A program made the translations under genes and the position numbers. From positions 25,095 through 89,094 of the forward strand of contig CACWTU010000007.1 in NCBI GenBank assembly GCA_902763885.1: a stretch of 64,000 nt of DNA, read 5' to 3'. Of the stretch, positions 33,817-44,337 are shown one piece after another. The DNA comes from an uncultured Bacteroidales bacterium. Lineage in GTDB: Bacteria; Bacteroidota; Bacteroidia; Bacteroidales; Bacteroidaceae. Every line of letters begins with the position of its first letter. Within the stretch, counting starts at the first letter, position 1. Below the pieces are notes generated by a model. That model made no database searches, had not been told where the DNA came from, and was given only the letters and a program-made list of their open reading frames with translations.

Positions 33817-36381
33817 ATGAAGATTAAAGCAAGTAATTCAAATCAGCCCTCATGGCGTGATTTTTATGTGAAATCAAGCGTACCTGAGGCTTTGCAGAAA
33901 CTTGACGAGTTGGCTCACAACATCTGGTGGGTGTGGAACGAGGACGCTAAGGCCCTGTTCAAGGAAATCAACCCGGATTTGTGGAGAGAGGTTCGTCACA
34001 ATCCTATCATGATGCTCCAGAGCTTGGGCTATGACAAGCTGGAGGAACTGTCCAAGGACCAGATTTTCCTGGACAAAATGAATGCCATTTATGACAAATT
34101 CCGCAAATATATTGACGTTAAACCCGATGCCAAGCGTCCGTCAGTAGCTTACTTCTGCATGGAGTACGGTCTGACCCACGTGCTCAAGATATATTCAGGC
34201 GGTCTGGGCGTTCTGGCCGGTGACTACATGAAGGAGGCCAGTGACAGCAACGTGGATATGTGCGGCGTAGGTTTCCTGTACCGTCACGGCTATTTTACAC
34301 AGACTCTTTCGATGGACGGTCAGCAGATAGCCAACTACGAGCCGCTGGATTTCAACACTCTGCCTATTGAGCGCGTATATGACAAGAACGGTCAGCCCAT
34401 GACTGTGGCTGTTCCTTATATCAACTATACCGTTTATGCCGCAATCTGGAGGGTAAACGTAGGCCGTGTGCCTCTGTACCTGATGGATACTGACATTGAC
34501 ATGAACAGTGACTACGACCGTCCCATCACATCACAGCTTTACGGTGGTGACTGGGAGAACCGTCTGAAACAGGAGATACTTTTAGGTATAGGCGGTATGC
34601 TTACCCTTGAGGCTCTTGGCATCAAGAAGGATATCTACCACTGCAATGAGGGTCACGCCGCATTGTGCAACCTGTACCGTTTGACCCAGTATGTAAAGCA
34701 GGGCCTCACGTTTAACCAGGCTATGGAGGTGGTGCGTGCATCATCACTCTACACCGTTCATACTCCGGTACCTGCCGGTCATGACTACTTTGACGAGGGC
34801 CTGTTCGGTAAGTACATGGGCGGATATGCTCAGCAGTTGGGTATCTCATGGGGTGAGCTCATGGATATGGGCCGCACCAATCCGGGTGATCCGGGTGAGA
34901 GGTTCTGCATGTCAACATTTGCATGCAACACCTGCCAGGAGGTAAACGGCGTAAGCTGGCTCCACGGTGAGGTTTCCAAGAAGATGTTCTCAGGCATATG
35001 GAAGGGCTATTATCCGGAGGAGAGCCACGTAGGTTACGTGACCAACGGCGTACACATGCCTACATGGGCTTCAAAGGAGTGGCAGGAACTGTATGCCAAG
35101 TATTTTGACAAGAATTTCCTCTCAGACCAGTCAAACGAGAAGATGTGGGAGGATATATATAAGGTGCCCGATAAGGTGGTATGGGATTTGCACAATGACC
35201 TTAAGAAGCAGCTCATAGATTTTATCCGCATGCAGTTCAAGGAGAGCTGGCTCAAGAATCAGGGTGATCCTTCACGCATCATGTCACTGATGGAGAAGAT
35301 CAATCCCAATGCTCTGACAATAGGTTTTGGTCGCCGATTCGCCACATACAAGCGTGCACATCTGCTGTTCACTGACCTGGACCGTCTGGCCAAGATCGTG
35401 AACAACCCGCAGTATCCGGTACAGTTCTTCTTTACCGGTAAGGCTCACCCGCATGATGGTGCAGGTCAGGGACTTATCAAGCAGATCATTGACATCAGCC
35501 GTCGTCCGGAGTTCTTAGGCAAGATCATATTCTTAGAGAACTACGATATGCATCTGGCCCGTCGTCTTGTATCGGGCGTTGATATCTGGCTCAACACTCC
35601 CACACGTCCGCTGGAGGCATCGGGCACATCGGGCGAGAAGGCTCTGATGAACGGTGTTGTTAACTTCTCAGTGCTGGACGGATGGTGGTACGAGGGTTAT
35701 CGTGAGGGTGCCGGTTGGGCATTGACCGATAAGCGTACATACAACAATCAGGCTTATCAGGATCAGCTGGATGCCGCTACAATCTACAGCATCCTGGAGA
35801 ATGAGATTCTGCCGCTTTACTACAACAAGAACGCCGAGGGTATCTCTGAGGGTTGGGTATCGACAATGAAGAACTCAATTGCACAGATTGCTCCCCACTA
35901 TACTATGAAGCGTCAGCTTGATGATTATTTCAGCAAGTTCTATAACAAGATGGCTGAGCGCTCACACTATCTGCAGGCCAACGATTATGCCAAGGCTAAG
36001 GAGATCGCTGCCTGGAAGGAGGTGGTTGCCGAGCGTTGGGATTCCATTGAGGTGGTAAGCTGCAACAAGACCGAGACAGTGGTCCAAGGGCAGTTTGAGA
36101 CCGGCAAGAGCTATGAGATAGAGTATGTGATTGACGAGAAGGGCCTGGACGATGCCATCGGAGTGGAGATGGTTGTGATGGGAACTGATCAGGATGGTGC
36201 CGAGAAGCTGTATAAGGTTTATCCTCTGGAACTTGTAAAGCGTGAGGGTAATCTCTACACATTCCATGGCAGCGCCAAGAATGACTTTGCCGGCTCGTTC
36301 AAGCTGGCTTACCGTATGTATCCCAAGAATGCGGACCTGCCTCACCGTCAGGACTTCTGCTATGTGAAATGGTTCTATTAA
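33817..36381 (+). CDS. Alpha-glucan phosphorylase, GT35
   Basis: 854 residues. An N-terminal DUF3417-like domain ([20 protein letters not shown], then WWVWN) is typical of the Thermotoga/Thermus-type short phosphorylases. [14 protein letters not shown] and [19 protein letters not shown] mark the active site; the Lys in GEKALMNG is the pyridoxal-phosphate attachment site. It releases glucose-1-phosphate from glycogen or maltodextrin in the cytoplasm. It lies 65 bases after the synthase on the same strand and is probably co-expressed. The C-terminal 80 residues (from [12 protein letters not shown]) form an extra beta-rich region; otherwise length is normal. Confidence 0.93.
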   Translation: MKIKASNSNQPSWRDFYVKSSVPEALQKLDELAHNIWWVWNEDAKALFKEINPDLWREVRHNPIMMLQSLGYDKLEELSKDQIFLDKMNAIYDKFRKYIDVKPDAKRPSVAYFCMEYGLTHVLKIYSGGLGVLAGDYMKEASDSNVDMCGVGFLYRHGYFTQTLSMDGQQIANYEPLDFNTLPIERVYDKNGQPMTVAVPYINYTVYAAIWRVNVGRVPLYLMDTDIDMNSDYDRPITSQLYGGDWENRLKQEILLGIGGMLTLEALGIKKDIYHCNEGHAALCNLYRLTQYVKQGLTFNQAMEVVRASSLYTVHTPVPAGHDYFDEGLFGKYMGGYAQQLGISWGELMDMGRTNPGDPGERFCMSTFACNTCQEVNGVSWLHGEVSKKMFSGIWKGYYPEESHVGYVTNGVHMPTWASKEWQELYAKYFDKNFLSDQSNEKMWEDIYKVPDKVVWDLHNDLKKQLIDFIRMQFKESWLKNQGDPSRIMSLMEKINPNALTIGFGRRFATYKRAHLLFTDLDRLAKIVNNPQYPVQFFFTGKAHPHDGAGQGLIKQIIDISRRPEFLGKIIFLENYDMHLARRLVSGVDIWLNTPTRPLEASGTSGEKALMNGVVNFSVLDGWWYEGYREGAGWALTDKRTYNNQAYQDQLDAATIYSILENEILPLYYNKNAEGISEGWVSTMKNSIAQIAPHYTMKRQLDDYFSKFYNKMAERSHYLQANDYAKAKEIAAWKEVVAERWDSIEVVSCNKTETVVQGQFETGKSYEIEYVIDEKGLDDAIGVEMVVMGTDQDGAEKLYKVYPLELVKREGNLYTFHGSAKNDFAGSFKLAYRMYPKNADLPHRQDFCYVKWFY

Positions 36382-36386
36382 ACAAT

Positions 36387-36421
36387 AGGGGCACAAAGGG
36401 GACGGTTCTTTTTGTGCCCCT
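36387..36421. repeat. GGGGCAC palindrome after the phosphorylase
   Basis: AGGGGCACAAA/TTTGTGCCCCT arms around ggggacggttctt. It faces an inverted copy at 36712-36746, the two flanking a 255-bp element with its own terminal inverted repeats. Confidence 0.8.
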
Positions 36422-36432
36422 CTTTATTAAGA

Positions 36433-36687
36433 GAACTTTTGAGGTATCAGTATCTGAAACTACGCGCTAAAGCGCTATCCCTCCCATCCCTAATAAGACG
36501 CTCTGAAAGGCATGAGTAAACTCCTACCTTCCAGAGCATCTTCTTAAGCATGGGCCCCTCCCGTTAAACTACGTTTTTCCTCCTCGTCGCTCGGTATAGA
36601 AAACAAGCTTTCTCTACTCTCGCTTCCTTTGTCGGTTCACAAGCCCACGGGCGGCCATGGTTTCCGATACCGATACCTCAAAAGTTC
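36433..36687. mobile_element. MITE-like 255-bp element with 28-bp inverted ends
   Basis: The ends at 36433-36460 and 36660-36687 are inverted repeats matching at 26 of 28 positions (both begin GAACTTTTGAGGTATC). There is no open frame of note inside. The interior can fold (GCTCTG at 36501 region pairing with CAGAGC near 36532). The element is nested between two inverted GGGGCAC palindromes. It fits a miniature inverted-repeat element; I saw no obvious target duplication. An RNA function is possible but not shown. Confidence 0.6.
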
Positions 36688-36711
36688 TGTGCACCTAGGA
36701 TTATTATCAAA

Positions 36712-36746
36712 AGGGGCACAAAAAGAACCGTCCCCTTTGTGCCCCT
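36712..36746. repeat. GGGGCAC palindrome overlapping the mnmA stop
   Basis: Inverted partner of the 36387 copy. Its last two bases are the first two of the minus-strand mnmA stop codon position (36745-36747), so the repeat has inserted exactly at the gene end. Confidence 0.8.
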
Positions 36747-38127
36747 ATTGTATCACGCCGGAGCCGAGCATTTCTGAGTCAGGGGCATACCAGACGGCGA
36801 ATTGTCCGGGTGTGATGCCGCGCTGGGGCTCATCAAAGATGATATAGAGGCCCGATGCACGCTGTATGAGCCAGGCATCCTGCAGAGGCTGGCGGTAGCG
36901 GATACGAACGCGGTAACGGCGAACCTCGCCATCATTCATTATAAGGTCGGGACGGATCCAGTGAATCTGTTCCGATACTATTTTCAGGCAGCTGCGTGAC
37001 AGGCCGGGGTGGGTGTGGCCCTCACCGGCATAGACCACATTGTTCTCTATATCGGTGGCAATCACAAACAGTGAATCATCATGCCCGCCCACGTTCAGAC
37101 CGTGGCGCTGTCCGATGGTAAAGAACTGCGCACCATCATGCGTGCCTATTATCTTGCCCCATGGATTGGCCTTGAAGCGGGTCTTCTTGACGTGCTTGCG
37201 GCCGGAACGGTAGGTCTCGGTTATGAATTTGATTGAATCATATCGATAGGGCGTAGCAAGACGCTCCAAGACATCGTCTGGAAGTAACGCAATCTTATCA
37301 GGTTCATAATGATTAGAGGAGAGTGTATCAGTACATTTGTCCTCGCTTATGTATCCGGTCACCAGATTGGCCTGCACACCGCCCACAGTAAGGCCTGAAA
37401 GCGTCTCCTGCTGGAACTTATAGTGCGGATTACCCGCATAAAATTCCGGATATACCTCAACAATATTGCCCTCCACGCTCTTGAGTTTCTGCTTGAGGAA
37501 CTCCGGCAGATCCACCTTGCCCACAAAACAGATTCCCTGCGAGTCTTTCTTGGTGGCCGATGGCAGGGCGGCATCGGCGGCAATCTGACGCACCTCTTTC
37601 TTGAGCAGGTGGCCTATCGGGAAGAGGGCTTTTGAGAGCTGCTCCTGGCTTAGCTGGCACAGGAAATAGCTCTGGTCCTTGCCGGGATCCACGCCCTCAA
37701 ATATGCGGTAGATGGTGCTGCCGTCATCGGCCTTGAACTCCTCCTTGCGGCAGTAGTGACCGGTGGCAACCATGTCGGCGCCAAGCTTCAAGGCGGCCTC
37801 TAAGAACGCATCGAACTTGATCTCGCGGTTGCAGAGTACATCGGGATTGGGAGTGCGGCCTTGCTCATACTCTGAGAACATGTAATCCACCACGCGGCGG
37901 CGGTACTCATCGCTCAGGTCAACAAAATGGAACGGTATGCCTATTTTCTTGGCAACCATCTCGGCCACCAGGCGGTCTTCCTCCCACTCACAATCCCCGT
38001 GCAGTGTACCCTCAGTGTCGTGCCAGTTCTGCATGAACATGGCAAAGACATCATAGCCCTGCTGCTTGAGCAACAGTGCCGCCACGCTGGAATCAACGCC
38101 TCCTGAAAGACCTACGCACACTTTCAT
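36745..38127 (-). CDS. mnmA: tRNA-specific 2-thiouridylase MnmA
   Basis: 460 residues from the ATG at 38127, which places the PP-loop SGGVDSSV at residue 8 onward. It makes 2-thiouridine at U34 of Lys, Glu and Gln tRNAs. The two catalytic cysteines are in DVLCNREIKFD and DSQGICFVG. The family is usually about 360-370 residues. The excess is about 90 residues inserted between GNIVEVYP and GKIIGTHDGAQFF, the linker to the C-terminal barrel, containing HYKFQQETLSGLTVGG and a basic GRKHVKKTRFK stretch. Its start is 4 bases from a -7 box, so it may be read from a leaderless mRNA. It stands alone on the minus strand. Confidence 0.93.
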   Translation of the reverse strand: MKVCVGLSGGVDSSVAALLLKQQGYDVFAMFMQNWHDTEGTLHGDCEWEEDRLVAEMVAKKIGIPFHFVDLSDEYRRRVVDYMFSEYEQGRTPNPDVLCNREIKFDAFLEAALKLGADMVATGHYCRKEEFKADDGSTIYRIFEGVDPGKDQSYFLCQLSQEQLSKALFPIGHLLKKEVRQIAADAALPSATKKDSQGICFVGKVDLPEFLKQKLKSVEGNIVEVYPEFYAGNPHYKFQQETLSGLTVGGVQANLVTGYISEDKCTDTLSSNHYEPDKIALLPDDVLERLATPYRYDSIKFITETYRSGRKHVKKTRFKANPWGKIIGTHDGAQFFTIGQRHGLNVGGHDDSLFVIATDIENNVVYAGEGHTHPGLSRSCLKIVSEQIHWIRPDLIMNDGEVRRYRVRIRYRQPLQDAWLIQRASGLYIIFDEPQRGITPGQFAVWYAPDSEMLGSGVIQ

Positions 38128-38131
38128 GCTG

Positions 38132-38139
38132 CAAAGGTA
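38132..38139 (-). promoter_or_regulatory. -7 box of mnmA
   Basis: The minus strand reads TACCTTTG, matching TAnnTTTG, only four bases before the ATG. A start site at the usual distance would fall on or next to the start codon. The upstream terminator hairpin occupies the -33 region. Confidence 0.55.
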
Positions 38140-38145
38140 AACAAA

Positions 38146-38185
38146 AACGAGCAAAAGGGGACAGCCCCCTTTTGCTCGTTTTTTT
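38146..38185 (-). terminator. Terminator after the lipocalin-like gene
   Basis: Perfect 15-bp stem AACGAGCAAAAGGGG/CCCCTTTTGCTCGTT with a 5-base loop and T runs on both sides. It follows the minus-strand gene ending at 38200 and separates it from mnmA. Confidence 0.8.
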
Positions 38186-38199
38186 AATCTGCCAACGTG

Positions 38200-40269
38200 T
38201 TATTTGGCTTTTACTATGGTCATGGTCTGGCTAAATAGACTTCCGTATGCTTTGACGTCAGATACTAAAGCAAAAGTGAATTTTTCTAATTCTTGCTTGC
38301 GCTCACTTAAGACCTCGTTGTCCATCTGCCGCCATTCATAACCTTCAGTGAGTCGAAGTGTCTCAGGGTCAAGATTGCCTGCTTCCCAGCTCCAGCTCCC
38401 TTCTTGGCCAATCCTTGCGTTATAGCCTTCTCTGAGATTGAAGTTGATGATACCTCCTTCATGGGTGAATGAGCCCTTGAACTGTTCACCCCAGGCAATG
38501 ATGTAAAACTCGACCTCGTTTTCATAAAAGAAATAAACTATTCCACAATCGGACCCGTCCTCACCCATTAATCCATTCCAGCGGCCTGTTGAAACTTGTT
38601 TATCAAATGTGGCGTTGGCCCTGTACCATACTTGTGGCTCCATCATGCCGTATTCTTCATCGATATATGCCCAGGTCATGACATCTCCATCTATGGTAAT
38701 CACATATTTGGACTCCTGGTCATAGACAAGAGTATCGTTCTTGTAGGTGAAATAGAAATCCTCATACCACATTGTACCCGTGCCGTTTGAATTAAGGGTT
38801 AGTGTGCCGTAGGGATTTGCCAGATCATCTATCCATGTACCATAGATTGAATTACCGGTAACGTCATCACCACCGCCCTGGCCGTTACCGCCCTGACCGT
38901 TACCGCCCTGGCCGTTACCACCCTGGTTTCTGGGCTCAAGGGGTTCAGGAAGATCCTTGAGGTCACGCCTTGTGTACACCGAATTGTTGTCATATTCCAT
39001 TACAAGATTACCATTAGTAATGGTTATGTTTTTCTTACTTCCCTTTTGAAAATAATATCCATCAATAATGGTTACATCCGCGGTACCATTGTCATAGTTG
39101 CCAGAAAGGGTGTATGAACCTATAACAAAAATATTACGATCATCGGGCATTTGTATACTTTGTTCAAATATCTTATGCTCAGTAACTAACACAGTATCGT
39201 TATTCAACAGGAATACAGCTTCAACTCTTGTTTCCATAGGTTCCGACTCAGTATATGAGTACCATGCAACAACATTATTGATGTCAAATGTGGTCGGGAA
39301 GAAAGCCGGTCCCTGTTCGTCCTGATAGTCTCCACCTTGGTTGCCGTTTTCCGTGGGCTCAGATGGCTGGGGGAGTTTGGAATTATCCTGCTTGAAATAT
39401 ATAGACACTTCAGGAGTCTCTGTATCTTTAATCTTCAACTGTCCGTCCTGGATTTCAACGGTCATGCTATTCTTATCATCTGTAATTGTAATCTTACCTG
39501 TGGTAAAGTTCCCCTCAACTTTCTGATAGGTACCTTCTGATACTATCATACAACTACTATGTTCTCCATACTGCTCACTGGATGTTGACATGTTAATGGT
39601 AGCGACATATGTATTGTCGTCAAATAAATAGACTGCCGCTGTTCTTTTAAATTCATATCCCTGTGCCGCTTCAGTTGCAGAATATGAGTACCATGCTGAT
39701 ATGTTCTTGTCTTCATATGACTTCGGGAAGAAGGGATCCAGATTGTTGTTGTCACCACCTTGGTTGTTTCCACCGCCCTGGTTGTTGTTGCCACCGCCAT
39801 TGGGATTATATGCTGATGGTAATAATGAATTGCTCATTTTTGTGAACTCCTCATCCATGGCATACAGTATCCCGTTTTCAATGTTAACTTCAAATGCATC
39901 TCCGCCACTGGTGATGACGTCTGCCTTGCCGGTAGTGTAGTCTCCTTCTTTGATCTTATACCTACCGGTAGCGTTTATATCGTATTCTGGCTTGCGGCCG
40001 TCAGATTCATCATAAATCTTGACTTTGGTAACTGCCAGAGTACTGTCTGTAAAGAGAAATACCGCTTCAATCTTTGTCTTGTTGTCGCTCTGGTCAGTAA
40101 GCATGTACCATGCAGCAACTTGCTTGTTTGCATACTCTATCGGCAAGTAGGCTTTGATGATATCGCCGGCCTGCTCTTTGTCAAGGTTTTCTTTCTCATC
40201 ACATGATGTGAAGGTGAGGTTGAGCGTGAACGCTGCAGCCAGAGCCAAAAGGAATGTAACTTTTTTCAT
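38200..40269 (-). CDS. Secreted lipoprotein with repeated lipocalin-like domains
   Basis: 689 residues from the ATG at 40269. The lipoprotein signal ends FTSC (Cys23). Three related beta-rich domains (about residues 50-155, 185-300 and 325-440) share an AWY(S/M) opening, an AVFLF/AVYLF strand, an (G/S)xYxxxxxxTTGxxxI segment and an IxNGxL strand. A fourth, C-terminal part (from SIYGTWIDDL) is also lipocalin-like (GTMWYEDFYF, ITIDGDVMTW). Asn/Gly/Gln-rich linkers join the domains; the last, GGNGQ repeated, is a 15-bp minisatellite at about 38872-38925. It is likely displayed on or tethered to the outer membrane and may bind a small hydrophobic or glycan ligand; that is inference. No operon partners. 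Confidence 0.75.
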   Translation of the reverse strand: MKKVTFLLALAAAFTLNLTFTSCDEKENLDKEQAGDIIKAYLPIEYANKQVAAWYMLTDQSDNKTKIEAVFLFTDSTLAVTKVKIYDESDGRKPEYDINATGRYKIKEGDYTTGKADVITSGGDAFEVNIENGILYAMDEEFTKMSNSLLPSAYNPNGGGNNNQGGGNNQGGDNNNLDPFFPKSYEDKNISAWYSYSATEAAQGYEFKRTAAVYLFDDNTYVATINMSTSSEQYGEHSSCMIVSEGTYQKVEGNFTTGKITITDDKNSMTVEIQDGQLKIKDTETPEVSIYFKQDNSKLPQPSEPTENGNQGGDYQDEQGPAFFPTTFDINNVVAWYSYTESEPMETRVEAVFLLNNDTVLVTEHKIFEQSIQMPDDRNIFVIGSYTLSGNYDNGTADVTIIDGYYFQKGSKKNITITNGNLVMEYDNNSVYTRRDLKDLPEPLEPRNQGGNGQGGNGQGGNGQGGGDDVTGNSIYGTWIDDLANPYGTLTLNSNGTGTMWYEDFYFTYKNDTLVYDQESKYVITIDGDVMTWAYIDEEYGMMEPQVWYRANATFDKQVSTGRWNGLMGEDGSDCGIVYFFYENEVEFYIIAWGEQFKGSFTHEGGIINFNLREGYNARIGQEGSWSWEAGNLDPETLRLTEGYEWRQMDNEVLSERKQELEKFTFALVSDVKAYGSLFSQTMTIVKAK
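38872..38925. repeat. 15-bp minisatellite coding GGNGQ
   Basis: Tandem 15-base units of the type gccgttaccgccctg encode repeated Gly-Gly-Asn-Gly-Gln linkers on the minus strand. Copy number could vary between strains. Confidence 0.75.
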
Positions 40270-40454
40270 AATCACAAATTATTGAAAATTAAACATATTC
40301 ATACTTGAAAGGCTAATGCTGTTGCATGGGGCGAATATAAACAATAAATAAGTATATGATTTATATTTTTTTAATATTTTTGTAAGTGAGAGGACTATTT
40401 GATGTGTTTGATTTATAAAAATTCCTTGGTTAAAATATTTATAATCATAGTTTT
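40270..40454. other. Divergent AT-rich intergenic region
   Basis: Separates two secreted-protein genes that diverge. It is very AT-rich. I see near-matches to TAnnTTTG (TAATTTG on the minus strand near 40275) but no full consensus and no hairpin of note. Confidence 0.4.
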
Positions 40455-43400
40455 ATGAAGAAAAATCTACTCATTCTAGTTGCTATGCTCGCATCTTGGA
40501 CTATGTATGCTGGAGCAGAAAATGCTGTCATTAAAAACAGTATGTCAGTAACTTCCGGTTCTAAGGGCAGTGGGGTGTATCGCCCGAATCAAAAGAATCA
40601 GCCTTTCCAGGCCTTTGCCGGACTCTCTCTTTCAGGAGGAGATTATATTTACACTAAAAACGGCGTTTCACAGAAGATAGGCCATGTGGAATATACTTAT
40701 GATGCCGACGGTAAAATGGTGAGGAGTGAGACTACTCTAAAAAATGTGGATGGGGCGGTTTTTCAAGAGTCTGGTTATCAGTGGAACACTACGATACCTG
40801 TTGATGCTGTCTATAATAATATTGAAATAAATACTGATGACCTTGAAGAGAATACTTCCTACTATATAGATCCCATTACAAGTGAGCGGGTTGAATTGAG
40901 TCACTCCAAAAGAATCTATTATAACGGAGAGACAGTGTATAGTGTAGAAAGTTATTTGAATGAAAAAGGAGAATGGACTGAGTCTCGTAGGGCGGAATCA
41001 GAATTTGATTCTGAGGAACGTCCGTTGAGTACAATCTATTATACGGAGAGTTATCTGGTAGATTCTATTACAGGTAAGATAACAGAGATTTCTATCCCTT
41101 ACCGCAGGGTTGAATATGAATATCGTCCTGACAATCTTGTTACCAGTACCTCTTATTATCTGAGATATGACAGATACGGTAATGAATATTGGGAGCCAAA
41201 TTATAAGATAACAACAAATACTGATCAGGGTGATGTAGAGTACTATGAAGCGTTGTATTACAGTTCATATGACTCAGTATGGTATGGAAATCAGAAATAT
41301 ATATCACAGACAGAAGAGTATAACGGTGGCGAAAGAATAACCAATATTGATTGGTATTGGAATTCCGGCGTACAGGATTGGGAGGTGAACCGGAAGTCTG
41401 TCAGCATATATAATTCTGCAGATAATATTGTTCGCAGTGAACAATACGCCTATGATACGCTGTTTGCAGCATTCTATCTTGTCAGCATGAATGGATATGA
41501 TTACATAGGTGATACATTGCGGTGTGCTGATTGGAATATTGATTTTTACAGACCAGATTCGCTGAATCAGTTTGAAACATATCCGATGTCTTTGGTCGGT
41601 GGTGCAAATAGAACGGAATATGCTTATTATACATATGAGGAACTTGGTTTGCCTGCAACTGCAAGTGAGTATTTGACACTGCCCAGAAAATATAAAATCG
41701 ATTGTATATTATCCCGTATTGACAGTGATGGCTCTCTTGAATGGACAGCCCTTTATAAAACAGAGTACGATTATGATCTGAGGTCATTTAAGGGGAGAGA
41801 AAACCCCAGCCTCATGATAACTTCCAGCAGGGAATTTTATTATAGGGGAGGGGAATGGTATCTTTCTGATGAGTGGAGATATGATTACAATGAATATGGT
41901 GACCAGATATTGAGTGAAAAGTATAATAACGGTATTATCCTGACGCGTGAGTCAATAGGTTATGAATACAGAGTTCGATATTATTCTTTGAGCGATAGCA
42001 CAGTGCAAAGATATACTTCGTATGTGGATTATTGGTCACGGAACTATGAAGGCTACTTTGTTTGTGAGTCAACCACCGAATATCAATATGATTCACAAGG
42101 CAGAACTATTTATGAGGCTAGCAGATCAGACTGGGATCAAACACTGGATACATGGTCATACGGTTCCCGAAACGAATCAGAATATGATGAAAACGGTCAT
42201 AAAACCATGTCAGCTTATTACTATTGGGATTCGGAGAACCAGGAATGGGTTGGACGTGAAATGGATATAAATATGTATGATGATAGTGGTAGAGATATCC
42301 TGTCGGAATACTATGGCTGGGATTCAACCTACAAAACGTGGATAGGCAGTAATAAGAGAGAGCAATCTTATGATGAGTCAGGCTTCTGTTACTATGATGC
42401 CAACTATTACGGTGAGTATGATGAGAATAATAATGCTACCGTGTGGATACCTAGTTCTTTATCACAGAAATGGAAAGACAATGAAGGTCACCTTTTGCGC
42501 GTAGAGGATTATTATTCATGGAATACCTATACATCTGCCTGGAGCGATGGAAGGAAAGATATATATACTTATTCTGAAAGCGGATTAAAGAGCGGTCAGG
42601 AAAGGATGGAGTTGTATGACGGAACCTGGTATAACACTTTTAAGGAGGAATATGTATATAATGAGGCTGGTAATATTATTTTATACGTCAATTATAATTA
42701 TGATACTTTCCTTTCTGATTGGTATATAAATGAAAAGTCTGAATATGCATATACAGAGTCTGGTGAGTTGACGAGTTTATATTCATATGAAAGAGAGAAT
42801 GGTGAGCTGATGCTGAAGAAAAAGAAAACAGCCAGTACTACAATAGATGGACGTATTTTGGATTATACAGAGAGCGTATATATTGAAGTTTATGATGATG
42901 AAACAGGTGCAAGTGAGTATAAATGGATTCCCAGCTCCAAGGAGGAGTTCATTTATGATGATGTAACAGGTCTGGTTACTTATATAGGATATGATTGGAA
43001 CTCATACTATAACAGCTGGCGGCCCTATAGCAAGGAGATAAAGGGTTTGGACTCAGAAGGCAGGATTATCTACTTTGAATCATATTACCGTTCTAATGGC
43101 TACTATGGTGATACATTGATTTGGATTGGTGAAGATAAGTATGAGCGTGAATATGACGCTTATGGTAAAGTTATAATGAATGCCAGTTATTATTGGGACA
43201 GTTCTGATTCAGAATGGGTAGGCAGTTACAAGGAAGAGAGGGCTGTTGATCCTTTTAACGACAGAACGACACTTCATGCCGAATACCGTTGGGATTATGA
43301 AAGAAAGGATTGGCGTGGCAACTATAATAAGCGGGAAGAGCTGTACGACATTGAAGGTAACATGCTCCTGTATGCGGAATATTATTGGGATGATAATGTC

Positions 43401-44240
43401 TGGGGGTGGGTAGGCTCCAGCAGGGTGGAATATGAGTATGATACTTTAGAAAACAGAACTGTATCAATTTATTATGAGCCTGATGCATATGGAGGCTGGT
43501 TCTATTCCAGCAAAAGGGTCTATGGTCAGGTTGATAATGTGGAATACAGTGAGTATTATGAATGGGATTCCCGTAAGCAGGACTGGTGTGGCAGAAATAA
43601 GAGAGAGTATTGTTACTACTATGATAAGGATAGTACTGAAGTGAGCATGGGCTCATCTTATTATTGGGATGAGGATGAATGGTGTTGGGTAGGAGAATAT
43701 AAGAGTGAAAGCCGATATTGGGATGATGGTTATGAAAGAGCCGAGTATAAATGGGATTTGAATGGCAAATGTTGGGTAGGAACACTCAAAAAGGCTACAC
43801 AGGAAGAAGAATCAGATACAAACAGCAAAAGAACCGTTATCAGTTCACGGTGGGACAATAATGGATCCAAGTGGGAACTTGATTATCGCGAAACAGACGT
43901 TACGGAATACCGTAGTGACCTGAACATTGAAAAACAGGTAATGACAGTAGAGAAGTATCAAAGTTCATCCTGGATATTGGATTATACGGTTGAGCTGACA
44001 TTTGATTACTCCGTTTGGGATGGAGTGGAAGATATTATTGCTGACTTTACTGATAATGTTGATATCAGCGTATTTGATGGCGGAATCAGCGTGGTATCAG
44101 CCGATGATGCTGTGATCCGCATATTCAGCGCATCCGGCAACAGCGTAGCTACCGGTACAGGCTCAGTGACGACATCAGTAGCCCCCGGCATCTACTACAT
44201 CTCAGTGAACACCAAGACCATCAAGATCCTGGTTAGATAA
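40455..44240 (+). CDS. Large secreted YD/W-repeat protein with C-terminal sorting-like domain
   Basis: 1,261 residues with a signal peptide (LLILVAMLASWTMYAGA). Most of the protein is a repeat of about 40-45 residues with the plan Y-x-YD-x-x-G, then YYWD-x5-W-x-G-x-x-K, for example SSYYWDEDEWCWVGEYKSE and AEYYWDDNVWGWVGSSRVE. The YD-x-x-G pieces resemble Rhs/YD repeats; the family looks like Prevotella/Bacteroides DUF3836-type repeat proteins. The last 70 residues (VDISVFDGGISVVSADDAVI, then GIYYISVNTKTIKILVR) match the plan of type IX secretion C-terminal sorting domains. It should be exported and surface attached or released. A shorter paralogue follows in tandem. Function unknown. Confidence 0.8.
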   Translation: MKKNLLILVAMLASWTMYAGAENAVIKNSMSVTSGSKGSGVYRPNQKNQPFQAFAGLSLSGGDYIYTKNGVSQKIGHVEYTYDADGKMVRSETTLKNVDGAVFQESGYQWNTTIPVDAVYNNIEINTDDLEENTSYYIDPITSERVELSHSKRIYYNGETVYSVESYLNEKGEWTESRRAESEFDSEERPLSTIYYTESYLVDSITGKITEISIPYRRVEYEYRPDNLVTSTSYYLRYDRYGNEYWEPNYKITTNTDQGDVEYYEALYYSSYDSVWYGNQKYISQTEEYNGGERITNIDWYWNSGVQDWEVNRKSVSIYNSADNIVRSEQYAYDTLFAAFYLVSMNGYDYIGDTLRCADWNIDFYRPDSLNQFETYPMSLVGGANRTEYAYYTYEELGLPATASEYLTLPRKYKIDCILSRIDSDGSLEWTALYKTEYDYDLRSFKGRENPSLMITSSREFYYRGGEWYLSDEWRYDYNEYGDQILSEKYNNGIILTRESIGYEYRVRYYSLSDSTVQRYTSYVDYWSRNYEGYFVCESTTEYQYDSQGRTIYEASRSDWDQTLDTWSYGSRNESEYDENGHKTMSAYYYWDSENQEWVGREMDINMYDDSGRDILSEYYGWDSTYKTWIGSNKREQSYDESGFCYYDANYYGEYDENNNATVWIPSSLSQKWKDNEGHLLRVEDYYSWNTYTSAWSDGRKDIYTYSESGLKSGQERMELYDGTWYNTFKEEYVYNEAGNIILYVNYNYDTFLSDWYINEKSEYAYTESGELTSLYSYERENGELMLKKKKTASTTIDGRILDYTESVYIEVYDDETGASEYKWIPSSKEEFIYDDVTGLVTYIGYDWNSYYNSWRPYSKEIKGLDSEGRIIYFESYYRSNGYYGDTLIWIGEDKYEREYDAYGKVIMNASYYWDSSDSEWVGSYKEERAVDPFNDRTTLHAEYRWDYERKDWRGNYNKREELYDIEGNMLLYAEYYWDDNVWGWVGSSRVEYEYDTLENRTVSIYYEPDAYGGWFYSSKRVYGQVDNVEYSEYYEWDSRKQDWCGRNKREYCYYYDKDSTEVSMGSSYYWDEDEWCWVGEYKSESRYWDDGYERAEYKWDLNGKCWVGTLKKATQEEESDTNSKRTVISSRWDNNGSKWELDYRETDVTEYRSDLNIEKQVMTVEKYQSSSWILDYTVELTFDYSVWDGVEDIIADFTDNVDISVFDGGISVVSADDAVIRIFSASGNSVATGTGSVTTSVAPGIYYISVNTKTIKILVR

Positions 44241-44260
44241 TAATTCTTGGATTTTTTCTT

Positions 44261-44302
44261 GATATCTACTCTCAAAAGGGATTTGGGAGTAGATATCTTT
44301 TT
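44261..44302 (+). terminator. Terminator between the YD/W paralogues
   Basis: GATATCTACTC/GAGTAGATATC perfect 11-bp stem, 15-base loop, then a T run. Confidence 0.8.
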
Positions 44303-44304
44303 GT

Positions 44305-44312
44305 TACTTTTG
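44305..44312 (+). promoter_or_regulatory. -7 box of the second YD/W gene
   Basis: TACTTTTG matches TAnnTTTG, 25 bases before the ATG at 44338 and directly after the terminator, so the two paralogues are separate transcripts. Confidence 0.55.
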
Positions 44313-44337
44313 TGTCAAATGTAGATTCCGTTTGATT

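Noticed and set aside
38872-38925. Possible CRISPR or regulatory repeat
   Set aside because: The 15-bp units code GGNGQ linkers in frame; no spacers.
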